Positions 1 through 6,928 of a stretch of DNA of 38,962 nt are shown here, piece after piece. The number at the start of each line of letters is the position of its first letter. Positions within the stretch are counted from its first letter, which is position 1. Under the pieces are notes generated by a model. The model searched no databases. It saw only the letters and a list, made by a program, of their open reading frames with translations, and had not been told where the DNA came from. The translations under genes were made by a program, and so were the position numbers. Origin of the DNA: Streptosporangiaceae bacterium. GTDB lineage: Bacteria; Actinomycetota; Actinomycetes; Streptosporangiales; Streptosporangiaceae. The stretch covers positions 1 through 38,962 of the forward strand of contig JAOPYH010000462.1 of assembly GCA_025964715.1 (NCBI GenBank), read 5' to 3'.

Positions 1-2
1 TC

Positions 3-41
3 ACCGCCGAGCTCGCCCACGGGGTCCGCCGGGGACGGTGA
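3..41 (+). CDS. C-terminal tail of a gene cut by the window edge, probably tryptophan synthase alpha subunit
   Basis: Twelve sense codons reading TAELAHGVRRGR and then TGA at 39-41 are open from the left edge. The stop is followed within 5 nt by a strong hairpin, as expected at the end of a transcription unit. A short basic tail with an alanine/leucine-rich helix is typical of actinobacterial TrpA C-termini, and trpA is the usual upstream neighbour of the lgt locus in this phylum. The identification rests on synteny and a very short peptide, so it is tentative; the frame itself is visible. Confidence 0.4.
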   Translation, partial: TAELAHGVRRGR

Positions 42-45
42 GACT

Positions 46-103
46 CCGGATCGCCGCCCTCGGGCGGCGATCCGGGACACCGGCCGCCGTCTCACGCGGC
101 GGC
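46..103 (+). terminator. Double hairpin terminator after the leftmost gene
   Basis: A perfect 14-bp inverted repeat (46-59 with 62-75, arms CCGGATCGCCGCCC and its complement) starts 4 nt after the stop at 39-41. A second 7-bp stem (83-89 with 97-103) follows. There is no T-run, which is common for actinobacterial terminators. Confidence 0.7.
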
Positions 104-236
104 GCGTCGGAACCGGTGGGACACGGGACCAGGTTCTGACGCCGCGCTTATGTCATGCCGCGTAAGGTACGTCGCGCCGGGGCGCGCACGGGCGCAGGCC
201 CGTGTGTCCCGGCCCATCGACGGAGACGAGGACACG

Positions 237-767
237 ATGGCGACCGAGGACACGATGACGGACGACGAGTCCGCGGCTCCGGCCCGCAGCGGTGCCTGGT
301 GGAGGACACGGCCGTGGATCACGACCGCCTGCCGGCTCGGTTTCGCCGCGGTCCTCGCGTACGCCGGCTGGGCCAAGGCCACGGAGCCTCCCGCCTTGCA
401 GAAACTGGCTGTCTCCTCGTACCAGATTCTGGCGGATAGCCTGGTCGGACCGGTCGGCTTCGGGCTCCCCATCCTGGAGCTGGTACTGGCGGCGCTCCTG
501 GTGGTGGGCTTCGGCACCCGCCTGGCCGGGGCGGTAGGCGCGGTTCTGATGATCGTTTTCATAGCGGGCATCATCTCGGCCTGGGCCCGCGGACTGTCGA
601 TCGACTGCGGTTGTTTCGGCAACGGCGGGGCGGTTCAGAAGGGCCAAACACGCTATCTTCAGGAGATCTTGCGGGACACCGGGTTCCTGGCCATGGGGGC
701 CTGGATCGCGGCGTTCCCCCGGAGCAGGTTCGCGTTGGACCGGCTGCTCGGGTTGTACAGGGACTGA
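237..767 (+). CDS. MauE/DoxX-type redox-associated integral membrane protein
   Basis: A 176-residue polytopic membrane protein with about four hydrophobic helices (roughly residues 30-48, 70-92, 96-116 and one near 145). Between helices 3 and 4 it carries DCGCFG with Cys124 and Cys126, the signature of the MauE branch of the DoxX-like superfamily, whose members pass reducing equivalents to or from periplasmic thiol proteins. The gene immediately downstream encodes a membrane-anchored DsbA-like thioredoxin, so the two probably act as a thiol-redox pair outside the membrane; this is inferred from adjacency. The ATG at 237 was chosen because GGAG/GAGG lies 5-11 nt upstream and the hydrophilic N-terminus begins there. 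The frame is open back to an ATG at 150, but that extension is unlike the family. Family assignment is good; the exact redox partner is unproven. Confidence 0.8.
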   Translation: MATEDTMTDDESAAPARSGAWWRTRPWITTACRLGFAAVLAYAGWAKATEPPALQKLAVSSYQILADSLVGPVGFGLPILELVLAALLVVGFGTRLAGAVGAVLMIVFIAGIISAWARGLSIDCGCFGNGGAVQKGQTRYLQEILRDTGFLAMGAWIAAFPRSRFALDRLLGLYRD

Positions 768-779
768 ACCCGGCGAGAG

Positions 780-795
780 CCGTACCGTGGTACGG
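780..795. promoter_or_regulatory. 16-nt inverted repeat between the MauE-type and DsbA-like genes
   Basis: CCGTACC-GT-GGTACGG is a perfect 7-bp inverted repeat 12 nt after the MauE-type stop and about 50 nt before the DsbA-like start. It has no T-run, so it is a weak terminator candidate. It could be an operator for an internal promoter, or an mRNA hairpin. Confidence 0.35.
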
Positions 796-846
796 GACCT
801 GCCGTGCCCGGCATGAATGGGCAGTGATGAATTCGAAGGAGACGAG

Positions 847-1653
847 ATGAGCAAGGCCGCACGGGCACGTACTGCCCGGGACCGGCTCGCCGAGGAGCGC
901 AGGCGCCAGGCCGAGCGGCAAAAGCGCGTCCGGGCGTTCATGATCACCTTGGCAGCCGTCGTGGTGATCGCGGTGGTCGTGGTCGGCGTCGCAGTCTTCC
1001 AGTCCCAGAAGAATAAGTCGTCGGGCTACGCGGGTGCGCTGGCCCCCCTGTCCAGGCAGGCCGACGGCTCTATCGTGATGGCGAAGGCCGGAGTCCCGGG
1101 CCCCGTGCTGGAGGTCTTCGAGGACTTCCAGTGCCCTGCGTGCAAGAACTTCGAGGAGACCAACGGCGACACGGTGAAGCGGCTCGCCGCCGAGGGCAAG
1201 GTCAAGGTGATCTACCGGCCGTTCCGGCTCTTCCAGATGGAGCCGGTGAAGTCCAACTCCCAGCGCGCTGCCAACGCCGCTGAGTGTGCGCCCGCCGACA
1301 GGTGGATCGCCTTCCACGACCTGCTCTACAAGAACCAGCCGCCGGAGACCCAGAGCGGTTTCAGCAACAAGGATCTGGTCAAGTGGGCGAAGGAGGCCGG
1401 CATCGGGGACGCGGCCTTCGGCACCTGTGTGAACAGCGGAGCGAAGAACTCCCTGGTCGAGCAGGCCACGAGGTTCGCCACGACCGCCGGCATCCAGGGG
1501 ACCCCGACCCTGCACCTCAACGGCACCAAGCTCGACGACAACGCCACTTACACCAAGGACGGCCTGGAGAAGGCCATCCTGGCGGCACCCGCCTCCCCGG
1601 CACCGGGCACTCGGTCACCGAGTCCCGGCGCCACGAAGACGAAGAGCAAGTAA
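847..1653 (+). CDS. Membrane-anchored DsbA-like thioredoxin-fold oxidoreductase
   Basis: A 268-residue protein. Residues 1-30 are strongly basic and cytoplasmic, 31-52 form one transmembrane helix, and the rest is an extracytoplasmic DsbA-family thioredoxin domain (Thioredoxin_4 type). The active-site CPAC is at Cys96/Cys99 after FEDFQ, and the cis-proline loop is seen as GTPTLHLNG. Two further cysteines (AAECAP and FGTCVN) may form a structural disulfide. A Pro/Ser/Thr-rich tail closes the protein. The likely role is thiol oxidation or isomerisation of exported proteins. The ATG at 847 has AAGGAG 5 nt upstream. It sits 79 nt downstream of the MauE-type gene and before lgt, an arrangement that fits envelope protein maturation. 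Oxidase versus reductase direction cannot be told from sequence. Confidence 0.88.
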   Translation: MSKAARARTARDRLAEERRRQAERQKRVRAFMITLAAVVVIAVVVVGVAVFQSQKNKSSGYAGALAPLSRQADGSIVMAKAGVPGPVLEVFEDFQCPACKNFEETNGDTVKRLAAEGKVKVIYRPFRLFQMEPVKSNSQRAANAAECAPADRWIAFHDLLYKNQPPETQSGFSNKDLVKWAKEAGIGDAAFGTCVNSGAKNSLVEQATRFATTAGIQGTPTLHLNGTKLDDNATYTKDGLEKAILAAPASPAPGTRSPSPGATKTKSK

Positions 1654-1668
1654 GTCCGCTGCCGGCTT

Positions 1669-1707
1669 CCCGCCGCAGGTCTGCAATCCGAGCGGACCTG
1701 CGGCGGG
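1669..1707 (+). terminator. Hairpin between the DsbA-like gene and lgt
   Basis: A long stem pairs 1669-1681 with 1695-1707 without mismatch, and three further pairs (one G-T) close the loop to 7 nt. It starts 16 nt after the stop codon. No T-run follows. It separates the redox pair from lgt, which has its own -10 box. Confidence 0.65.
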
Positions 1708-1724
1708 CGCGGCCTCCCGGAGGG

Positions 1725-1730
1725 TAGCGT
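1725..1730 (+). promoter_or_regulatory. -10 box for leaderless lgt
   Basis: TAGCGT ends 8 nt before the ATG at 1739, so transcription should begin at or next to the start codon. The only purine-rich stretch (GGAGGG, 1719-1724) is too far upstream to act as a ribosome binding site. No good -35 is visible. Confidence 0.5.
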
Positions 1731-1738
1731 CAACGGTC

Positions 1739-2785
1739 ATGCAGTCCCTCGCCTACATCCCCAGCCCGTCCGAAGGTGTCTGGCACCTCGGATTCCTGCC
1801 GATCCGGGCCTACGCCTTGATGATCATTATTGGGATCGTCGTCGCCGTCTGGCTGGGTGAACGACGCTGGGTCGCCCGCGGGGGCACGCCCAACGCCGTC
1901 GTGGACGTCGCGGTGTGGGCGGTGCCGTTCGGTCTTCTCGGGGGACGGCTCTACCACGTCATCACCGACTACCAGCTCTACTTCGGCGACGGCAGGAACC
2001 CTGTCAACGCCTTCAAGATCTGGCAGGGTGGCCTCGGCATCTGGGGCGCGGTCGCCCTCGGGGCACTCGGTGCGTGGATCGGCTGCCGGCGCAGGCAGAT
2101 CTCCCTCGCCGCGTTCGGTGACGCCCTGGCCCCTGGCATCGCGCTGGCACAGGCGATCGGCCGCTGGGGCAACTGGTGGAACCAGGAGCTGTACGGGCGG
2201 CCCCTCGACGCCTGGTGGGCTGTGAAGATCGACGCGGCTCACCGCCCGCGGGACCCGAAGTACGCCGACATCGCGACCTACCACCCCACATTCCTGTACG
2301 AGTCGCTCTGGTGCGTCGGAGTCGCGATCCTCGTCATCTGGGCCGGGCGGCGGTTCGACCTGACCCATGGCCGGACCTTCGCCCTGTACATCGCCGGCTA
2401 TACGGTCGGCCGGTTCTGGATCGAGTCCCTGCGGATCGACACCGCTCACCACGTCCTCGGGCTCCGGCTCAACGACTGGACGGCGGTGATCGTCTTCCTC
2501 GGCGCGGTCGCGTATATGTGGCTGGCGCGCAACCGGCGGGACGAGGAAGTGGTCGTCGTCAAGGGCGCTCACGCGGAGCCCGTCACCCCCGCGGCAAAGG
2601 AGACGCCTGTCCCGGCCGAGTCGGCTGAGCCGGAGCCGGGCGCTGAGCCCGCGGAGCCGGCCGTGGCCGCGGACGAAGCCGCGTCGCAGTCCGAGGACAA
2701 GCCCACAGCGTCGGAGCCCCCCGGCCCCGAGTCCACCTCCCCGGCACCGGGGGCCGAGACGGTGAGCAAGGAGAAGACGTCGTGA
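1739..2785 (+). CDS. lgt: Prolipoprotein diacylglyceryl transferase
   Basis: Transfers the diacylglyceryl group of phosphatidylglycerol to the lipobox cysteine of prolipoproteins, the first step of lipoprotein maturation, in the plasma membrane. The 348-residue product has about seven transmembrane segments and the family signatures GGRLYHV, WQGGLGIWG, GRWGNWWNQELYGRP and GRFWIESLRID in order. Residues from about 265 on form a hydrophilic Pro/Glu/Ala-rich tail of some 80 residues that the catalytic core does not need; such tails are common in actinobacterial Lgt. The downstream VIT transporter gene overlaps its stop by 4 nt. Predicted lipoprotein substrates in this window include LivK and the DUF4352-like protein. 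Confidence 0.97.
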   Translation: MQSLAYIPSPSEGVWHLGFLPIRAYALMIIIGIVVAVWLGERRWVARGGTPNAVVDVAVWAVPFGLLGGRLYHVITDYQLYFGDGRNPVNAFKIWQGGLGIWGAVALGALGAWIGCRRRQISLAAFGDALAPGIALAQAIGRWGNWWNQELYGRPLDAWWAVKIDAAHRPRDPKYADIATYHPTFLYESLWCVGVAILVIWAGRRFDLTHGRTFALYIAGYTVGRFWIESLRIDTAHHVLGLRLNDWTAVIVFLGAVAYMWLARNRRDEEVVVVKGAHAEPVTPAAKETPVPAESAEPEPGAEPAEPAVAADEAASQSEDKPTASEPPGPESTSPAPGAETVSKEKTS

Positions 2786-3495
2786 GCGCCACGGTCGCCG
2801 AGACCGAGATCCACCACGAACACCGGGATGTGACGGGCGGCTGGCTGCGGCCCGCCGTGTTCGGCGCCATGGACGGCCTCGTCTCCAACTTCGCCCTCAT
2901 CGCCGGCGTCGCCGGCGGTGGTGCCCCGCAGAAGGTCGTGGTGCTGGCCGGACTGGCGGGGCTCGCGGCCGGCGCGTTCTCCATGGCCGCGGGCGAGTAC
3001 ATCTCCGTCGCGTCACAGGCCGAGCTCGCCGAGGCCGAGATCGAGATCGAACGACGCGAGCTCGTCCGCAACCCGGGAGACGAGCAGGCCGAGCTCGCCC
3101 AGCTCTACGAGTCCCGCGGACTCGAGCCGGAGCTGGCGGTCGAGGTCGCCCGGCAGCTCTCCCGCGACCCAGAGAAGGCTCTGCGGATCCACACGCAGGC
3201 CGAACTCGGCGTGACCCCCGGCGATCTGCCCTCGCCGCTGCTTGCCGCGGGGTCCTCTTTCCTGTCGTTCGCGGTTGGTGCCTTCCTGCCCGTGCTGCCG
3301 TACCTGTTCGGCGCGACGAGCCTGTTGCCGGCCGCGCTCATCGCGGCCGCGGGTCTGTTCTCCGCCGGCGCGATGGTGGCCAAGATCACCACCCGCGCGT
3401 GGTGGTTCAGCGGCCTGCGCCAGCTGATACTCGGCGGCGCGGCCGCGGCGATCACCTATGTGGTCGGCTCACTCATCGGGGCGAACGGCCTCTAG
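2782..3495 (+). CDS. VIT1/CCC1-family iron/manganese transporter
   Basis: A 237-residue membrane protein of the VIT family, which moves Fe2+ or Mn2+ out of the cytoplasm by proton antiport. The N-terminal segment has the family pattern H..R..TGGWLRPAVFGAMDG with LVSNFALIAGV. A charged cytoplasmic stretch (about residues 72-130, rich in Glu and Arg) corresponds to the metal-binding helices of the family, and three hydrophobic helices follow to the C-terminus. The GTG start at 2782 overlaps the lgt TGA (GTGA), with AAGGAG at 2768-2773 giving an 8-nt spacing, so it is translationally coupled to lgt. Why a metal exporter travels with lgt is not obvious. Metal specificity cannot be read from sequence. 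Confidence 0.88.
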   Translation: MSATVAETEIHHEHRDVTGGWLRPAVFGAMDGLVSNFALIAGVAGGGAPQKVVVLAGLAGLAAGAFSMAAGEYISVASQAELAEAEIEIERRELVRNPGDEQAELAQLYESRGLEPELAVEVARQLSRDPEKALRIHTQAELGVTPGDLPSPLLAAGSSFLSFAVGAFLPVLPYLFGATSLLPAALIAAAGLFSAGAMVAKITTRAWWFSGLRQLILGGAAAAITYVVGSLIGANGL

Positions 3496-3500
3496 CAGGT

Positions 3501-3529
3501 GGCAAACGTGGAGGAATCGGGTGTTTGCC
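3501..3529 (+). terminator. Weak hairpin after the VIT transporter gene
   Basis: GGCAAAC (3501-3507) pairs with GTTTGCC (3523-3529) around a 15-nt loop, 5 nt after the VIT stop codon. The 7-bp stem without a T-run makes it a weak terminator candidate. Confidence 0.35.
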
Positions 3530-3674
3530 CGCGCGGTGTGCCGCTGGACCGCTAAGCTCGCTGCACGTGTGTGGTGCCGGATTCCGGACGCGCACAGCAT
3601 CGGTACGGCGCTACGTCCGTAGAGACATCGGCGATGACGGACCCGCCGGATGGGCGGAGCTAATCGGAGGCATC

Positions 3675-4454
3675 GTGAGCGATACCAGCTCGCCCATGAA
3701 GACCCGGAATACCGGCGAGGGCGACTTCTGGCCGGACGAAGGGCCCCAGCGCTCTCGCCGCAAACCGTTGATCATCAGTGTGGTCGCCGTGGTCGCCGTC
3801 ATCGTGGCGGCCGTGGTGGTGTTCCTGTTCACCTCGGGCGGCAATGGCGGCCCCGCCTCCGCGAACGGCTCCGCTCTCACCCCGACCGTGTGGGTCGGCA
3901 CCGGCGCGAGCCAGGGCACCGCGAAGCTGAACCTGCGCACCGCGGACCAGCGGCCCCTCAACGCTGGAGAGGTCTTCACCAGCGACGTCAAGACCGTGTC
4001 GCATGGCAAGTACAGCTTGAATCTGGCCGGCTCGCAGTTGTCCGGCGACTGCCGCTCGGTCACGTGGGGGCAGGGTCTCCAGGCGGATCTCGCCAAGTAC
4101 GGCTGCACGCAGGTCGTCCGTGGCGCCTATCTCAGCGCGGACAAACGGTACGCCGGCCAGTTCATCGCCCTCAACCTCGACCGGCTGGAGGGCGCGGACC
4201 AGATCATCCGTGACCTGGACCCACAGAGCAAGTCCGGGTTCGTGCTGCCCCTCAGCGCCCCTGGGGTGTCGAAGTTCGGGAGCGGCTTCAGTGCGGCCTA
4301 CGGGCAGTCGTACGGGCACTACGCCATCGTCAGCTGGGTGCAGCGCAACGGCGGGGCTCGTCCGGCCACGATGAACGAGCTCCTCGACGCCAGCGTCGCG
4401 ATCGAGGGCGCCAACAACTTCGTCTGGCAGCGCCTGGTCCTGGCCGGCGGCTGA
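3675..4454 (+). CDS. Single-pass anchored protein of unknown function, paralogue 1 of 3
   Basis: A 259-residue protein: about 31 hydrophilic residues, one transmembrane helix (about 32-53), a short Gly/Ser/Ala linker and an extracytoplasmic domain of about 180 residues. The domain shares an ordered set of motifs with the next two genes: EVF, then a Cys in GDC, GCTQVVRG.Y, a hydrophobic strand with AL.L, GFVLPL, FGSGFSAA and GHYAIVSWVQ. The two conserved cysteines may form a disulfide. I do not recognise a named family. The GTG at 3675 is chosen because GGAGG lies 4 nt upstream; the frame is open much further upstream but without a plausible start, and an ATG at 3696 is the alternative. Function is unknown; the topology suggests a cell-surface role. 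Confidence 0.8.
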   Translation: MSDTSSPMKTRNTGEGDFWPDEGPQRSRRKPLIISVVAVVAVIVAAVVVFLFTSGGNGGPASANGSALTPTVWVGTGASQGTAKLNLRTADQRPLNAGEVFTSDVKTVSHGKYSLNLAGSQLSGDCRSVTWGQGLQADLAKYGCTQVVRGAYLSADKRYAGQFIALNLDRLEGADQIIRDLDPQSKSGFVLPLSAPGVSKFGSGFSAAYGQSYGHYAIVSWVQRNGGARPATMNELLDASVAIEGANNFVWQRLVLAGG

Positions 4455-4539
4455 GAACCCTGGTGATCAGCGCCACGCGCGGCCGGCCCGGCGCGAACCG
4501 CGCCGCGACGCCGGCCCTGCCCTCCCGAAACCCTTCGCC

Positions 4540-5433
4540 GTGAGCAGGCATCCGAACGCGCCGCGCGGCGATCGCCGGGTGGTCCGGCCCAGGCCCGGCA
4601 GCGGCCAGGGGCGGGCCGGCCAGAGCCTCCCGCGCCGCGGTCCCGCCGGGCGCGGCGCTGTCCGGGCCGGGTCCCCCGCCGAAGGACCGTCCGGCCGGGC
4701 GGCTGGTCTCCGGCGCAGGGGCGGTCCGGCCCGGCCCCGCCGGGCGGCCATGCCGCCGGTCATGTTCTTCGCCGCGGCCGCCGCGCTGCTGGTCATCGGG
4801 CTGCTCATCGCCGTGATCCCGTTGGGGGGAGGGGCGGCCAAGCCCACCCGGACGTCGGTCGGGCGGCCGGCGGACAACGGGATCACGCCTACGTCGTACT
4901 CGGACTCGCCGTCCACGGAAATCTTCCGTCCGATCGACAGGCGGTCGGCCGACGCCCGTCCGCTGACCGTGAACGAGGTCTTCCCCTCGGGGGCACGGGT
5001 CGTGCCCGGCCCCGGCGGCAAGGGCAAGCTGACGTTGCGCGGCGAACGGCTCGTCGGCGACTGTGCGCAGGCGGCATGGGGCGCCCCGATCGGGGATGTG
5101 CTGCGCAGGGGCGGCTGCACCCAGGCCGTCCGGGGCGTCTACTCCGGCGACCGCTACGGCATGACCGTCGCGATCTTCAATATGGCGGCCGTCCAGGACG
5201 CCGACCTGCTGGCCCACGCCCTCGGTGAGGGCGGCGGCTTCGTCAAGCCACTGGACGGCTTCGGCCGGGGCTTCAGCATGGCGCGGGGCCTGGCGATGGG
5301 GCACTACGTCGTCGTGGGCTGGGTGCAACGTCTCGACGGCAAGGGCGATCCCCAGGATGAGGCTCTGCTGTCCCTGCTCGTCGAGGCCGGCGGATCCAAG
5401 GCCGTCCTCAGCCGTGCGGCAGGGTCCCGGTGA
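4540..5433 (+). CDS. Single-pass anchored protein of unknown function, paralogue 2 of 3
   Basis: Up to 297 residues from the GTG at 4540. The first 70 residues are extremely rich in Arg, Gly and Pro. They are followed by MPPVMFF, a transmembrane helix (about 74-96) and a domain homologous to paralogue 1: LTVNEVF, VGDC, GGCTQAVRGVY, VAIFNM, GFVKPL, FGRGFSMA and GHYVVVGWVQ. The start is uncertain: no convincing ribosome binding site precedes 4540, and an in-frame ATG at 4750 would remove the basic tail. The neighbouring paralogue 3 also has a long disordered N-terminal tail before its helix, which favours the long form. It lies 85 nt after paralogue 1 with no strong terminator between, so the two are probably co-transcribed. 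Confidence 0.75.
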   Translation: MSRHPNAPRGDRRVVRPRPGSGQGRAGQSLPRRGPAGRGAVRAGSPAEGPSGRAAGLRRRGGPARPRRAAMPPVMFFAAAAALLVIGLLIAVIPLGGGAAKPTRTSVGRPADNGITPTSYSDSPSTEIFRPIDRRSADARPLTVNEVFPSGARVVPGPGGKGKLTLRGERLVGDCAQAAWGAPIGDVLRRGGCTQAVRGVYSGDRYGMTVAIFNMAAVQDADLLAHALGEGGGFVKPLDGFGRGFSMARGLAMGHYVVVGWVQRLDGKGDPQDEALLSLLVEAGGSKAVLSRAAGSR

Positions 5434-5497
5434 CCGATGGCGGAACCGAAACGGGCGTGCGCCGAGTCGAAGGGCCGTACGAGAGGAACGCGTTGAC

Positions 5498-6511
5498 GTG
5501 AGCTATCCCTATCCACCCCCGGACCCTTCTCAGCAACCGCCGGCCGGACCTCCGCCGGGAGGTGCGGGTCACCCGTCAGCGGGCGGCTGGGGAGGGGGGC
5601 CACAAGGGCCTCCGCCACAGGGCCAGATGCCGCTCGGCGCTCCCGGCTGGCCCCAGCAGCCAGGTGCGGGCGGGCCCGGTTTTTACCACCCGGCCCCGGG
5701 TGGGCCTGGTTTTCCGCCCGGATCCCCCTACGCCACCCCGCTCCGGAAGTCCAACACCGGCCTGTTCCTGGCCCTGCTGGCCGGAATCGTGGTGCTGGCC
5801 GTCGTCGCCATGGTCGTCCTCGCGTTCGTGTTCACCCACAAGTCCGGCCCGGCCGTCACACGCGGGCCCGCCGCGGGGGCGCAGCCGAGCGGCGGCGTGA
5901 GCGCCGGTGGACAGCCCAAGCCCAGTGATTTCAACGACAGTGCCTCATGGAGCCTCTGGGACCCGCTGAACGACCAGTCGAAGGACGGCCAGGCCCTCAC
6001 CCCGGCAGAGGTGTTCGGTGGAAGTGAGTCGCACAGCACGCAGGACAGTCGCAAGAACGTGTACACCGTCCAGGGCCCCGGGAAGCTCGACACCGACTGC
6101 ACGCAGGCCATCTCGGGCGACCAGCTGACGACGGCGCTGCGAGGCTACGGCTGCACCCAGGTGGTCCGGGGCGTCTATGCCGATTCGAGCAAGCGGCTGG
6201 CCGGCCACGTCGCGGTGTTCAACCTGCGGGACGTCGTCAGTGCCGACCAGTTCATCAAGGACCTCGCCCCGGCGGCCGGCAAGGGTTTCGTGACGCCGTT
6301 GCCGGGTCAGGCCGCCCCGCTGGACCGCTTCGGCTCCGGCTTCACGGGGGCGGACGCGGGGGCCTATGGCCACTTTGTCGTCGTCACCTGGGTCGGATAC
6401 ACCGACGGGACCAACGGCGACTCCGCGAACATCGACATCATCGCGCCCCGCTCCGCAGTGGAGCGAGGAGCCAAGAACTTCCTCTTCGCCCGGCTCACCA
6501 GGGCGCGCTGA
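5498..6511 (+). CDS. Single-pass anchored protein of unknown function, paralogue 3 of 3
   Basis: A 337-residue protein. Residues 1-82 are a Pro/Gly/Gln-rich, probably disordered cytoplasmic tail. About 88-112 form the transmembrane helix and a Gly/Ser linker follows. The extracytoplasmic domain repeats the family motifs LTPAEVF, DTDC, GCTQVVRGVY, VAVFNL, GFVTPL, FGSGFTGA and GHFVVVTWV. The GTG at 5498 has AGAGGAA about 10 nt upstream, and the Pro-rich segment starts there. Its C-terminus (GAKNFLFARL) resembles that of paralogue 1 (GANNFVWQRL), so paralogues 1 and 3 look closer to each other than to 2. A strong terminator follows, ending the presumed three-gene unit. Proline-rich cytoplasmic tails on actinobacterial anchored proteins often mediate protein contacts; nothing specific can be claimed here. 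Confidence 0.8.
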   Translation: MSYPYPPPDPSQQPPAGPPPGGAGHPSAGGWGGGPQGPPPQGQMPLGAPGWPQQPGAGGPGFYHPAPGGPGFPPGSPYATPLRKSNTGLFLALLAGIVVLAVVAMVVLAFVFTHKSGPAVTRGPAAGAQPSGGVSAGGQPKPSDFNDSASWSLWDPLNDQSKDGQALTPAEVFGGSESHSTQDSRKNVYTVQGPGKLDTDCTQAISGDQLTTALRGYGCTQVVRGVYADSSKRLAGHVAVFNLRDVVSADQFIKDLAPAAGKGFVTPLPGQAAPLDRFGSGFTGADAGAYGHFVVVTWVGYTDGTNGDSANIDIIAPRSAVERGAKNFLFARLTRAR

Positions 6512-6568
6512 CCCAGGCGAGCCCAGCCAGACGCCCTGAGCCGGCGCGCGGTCAGCAGGCCGACTCGG

Positions 6569-6620
6569 CACAGCGGGGCCCATGCGCGAGAGCGCGCGGG
6601 GCCCCGCTGTGATGTTTGTT
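6569..6620 (+). terminator. Strong intrinsic terminator after the three-paralogue cluster
   Basis: A perfect 13-bp GC-rich stem (6569-6581 with 6599-6611, arm CACAGCGGGGCCC) is followed directly by the T-rich ATGTTTGTT. It lies 58 nt after the paralogue 3 stop. Confidence 0.88.
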
Positions 6621-6928
6621 ACAGCGGGATTGCCGGAATTTACGTATTCGTTGTACGACCGGGGCATCTGCCCGGGGTTATCGGGGTAGATACCGCCCAG
6701 GCGCACTGTCACCGACGCACTGAGCGGCTCCATCAAGGGGTCGCTTTGCGATGGCATTGTGTCGACGCGACGACAGCTTTGAACCCGCAGCGACGCGGGG
6801 AAGTTTCGCATACAGGGTGATTCGGGGACGATCTCCGCAGTGAGGTAACCTCTTGAACACCGCAGCAGGGCCAACGCCGTCCCCGACTGCACTGACGTAG
6901 CAGCAGTGACACGACGACGGGAGGGTTG
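6621..6928 (+). other. Non-coding region upstream of gltB
   Basis: About 308 nt without a convincing gene on either strand. It holds an AT-richer patch (6629-6656) just after the terminator, a small inverted repeat TGTCG-N6-CGACA (6760-6775) and the gltB ribosome binding site GGGAGGG (6919-6925). The gltB promoter must lie here, but I cannot assign a -10/-35 pair with confidence. Confidence 0.5.
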
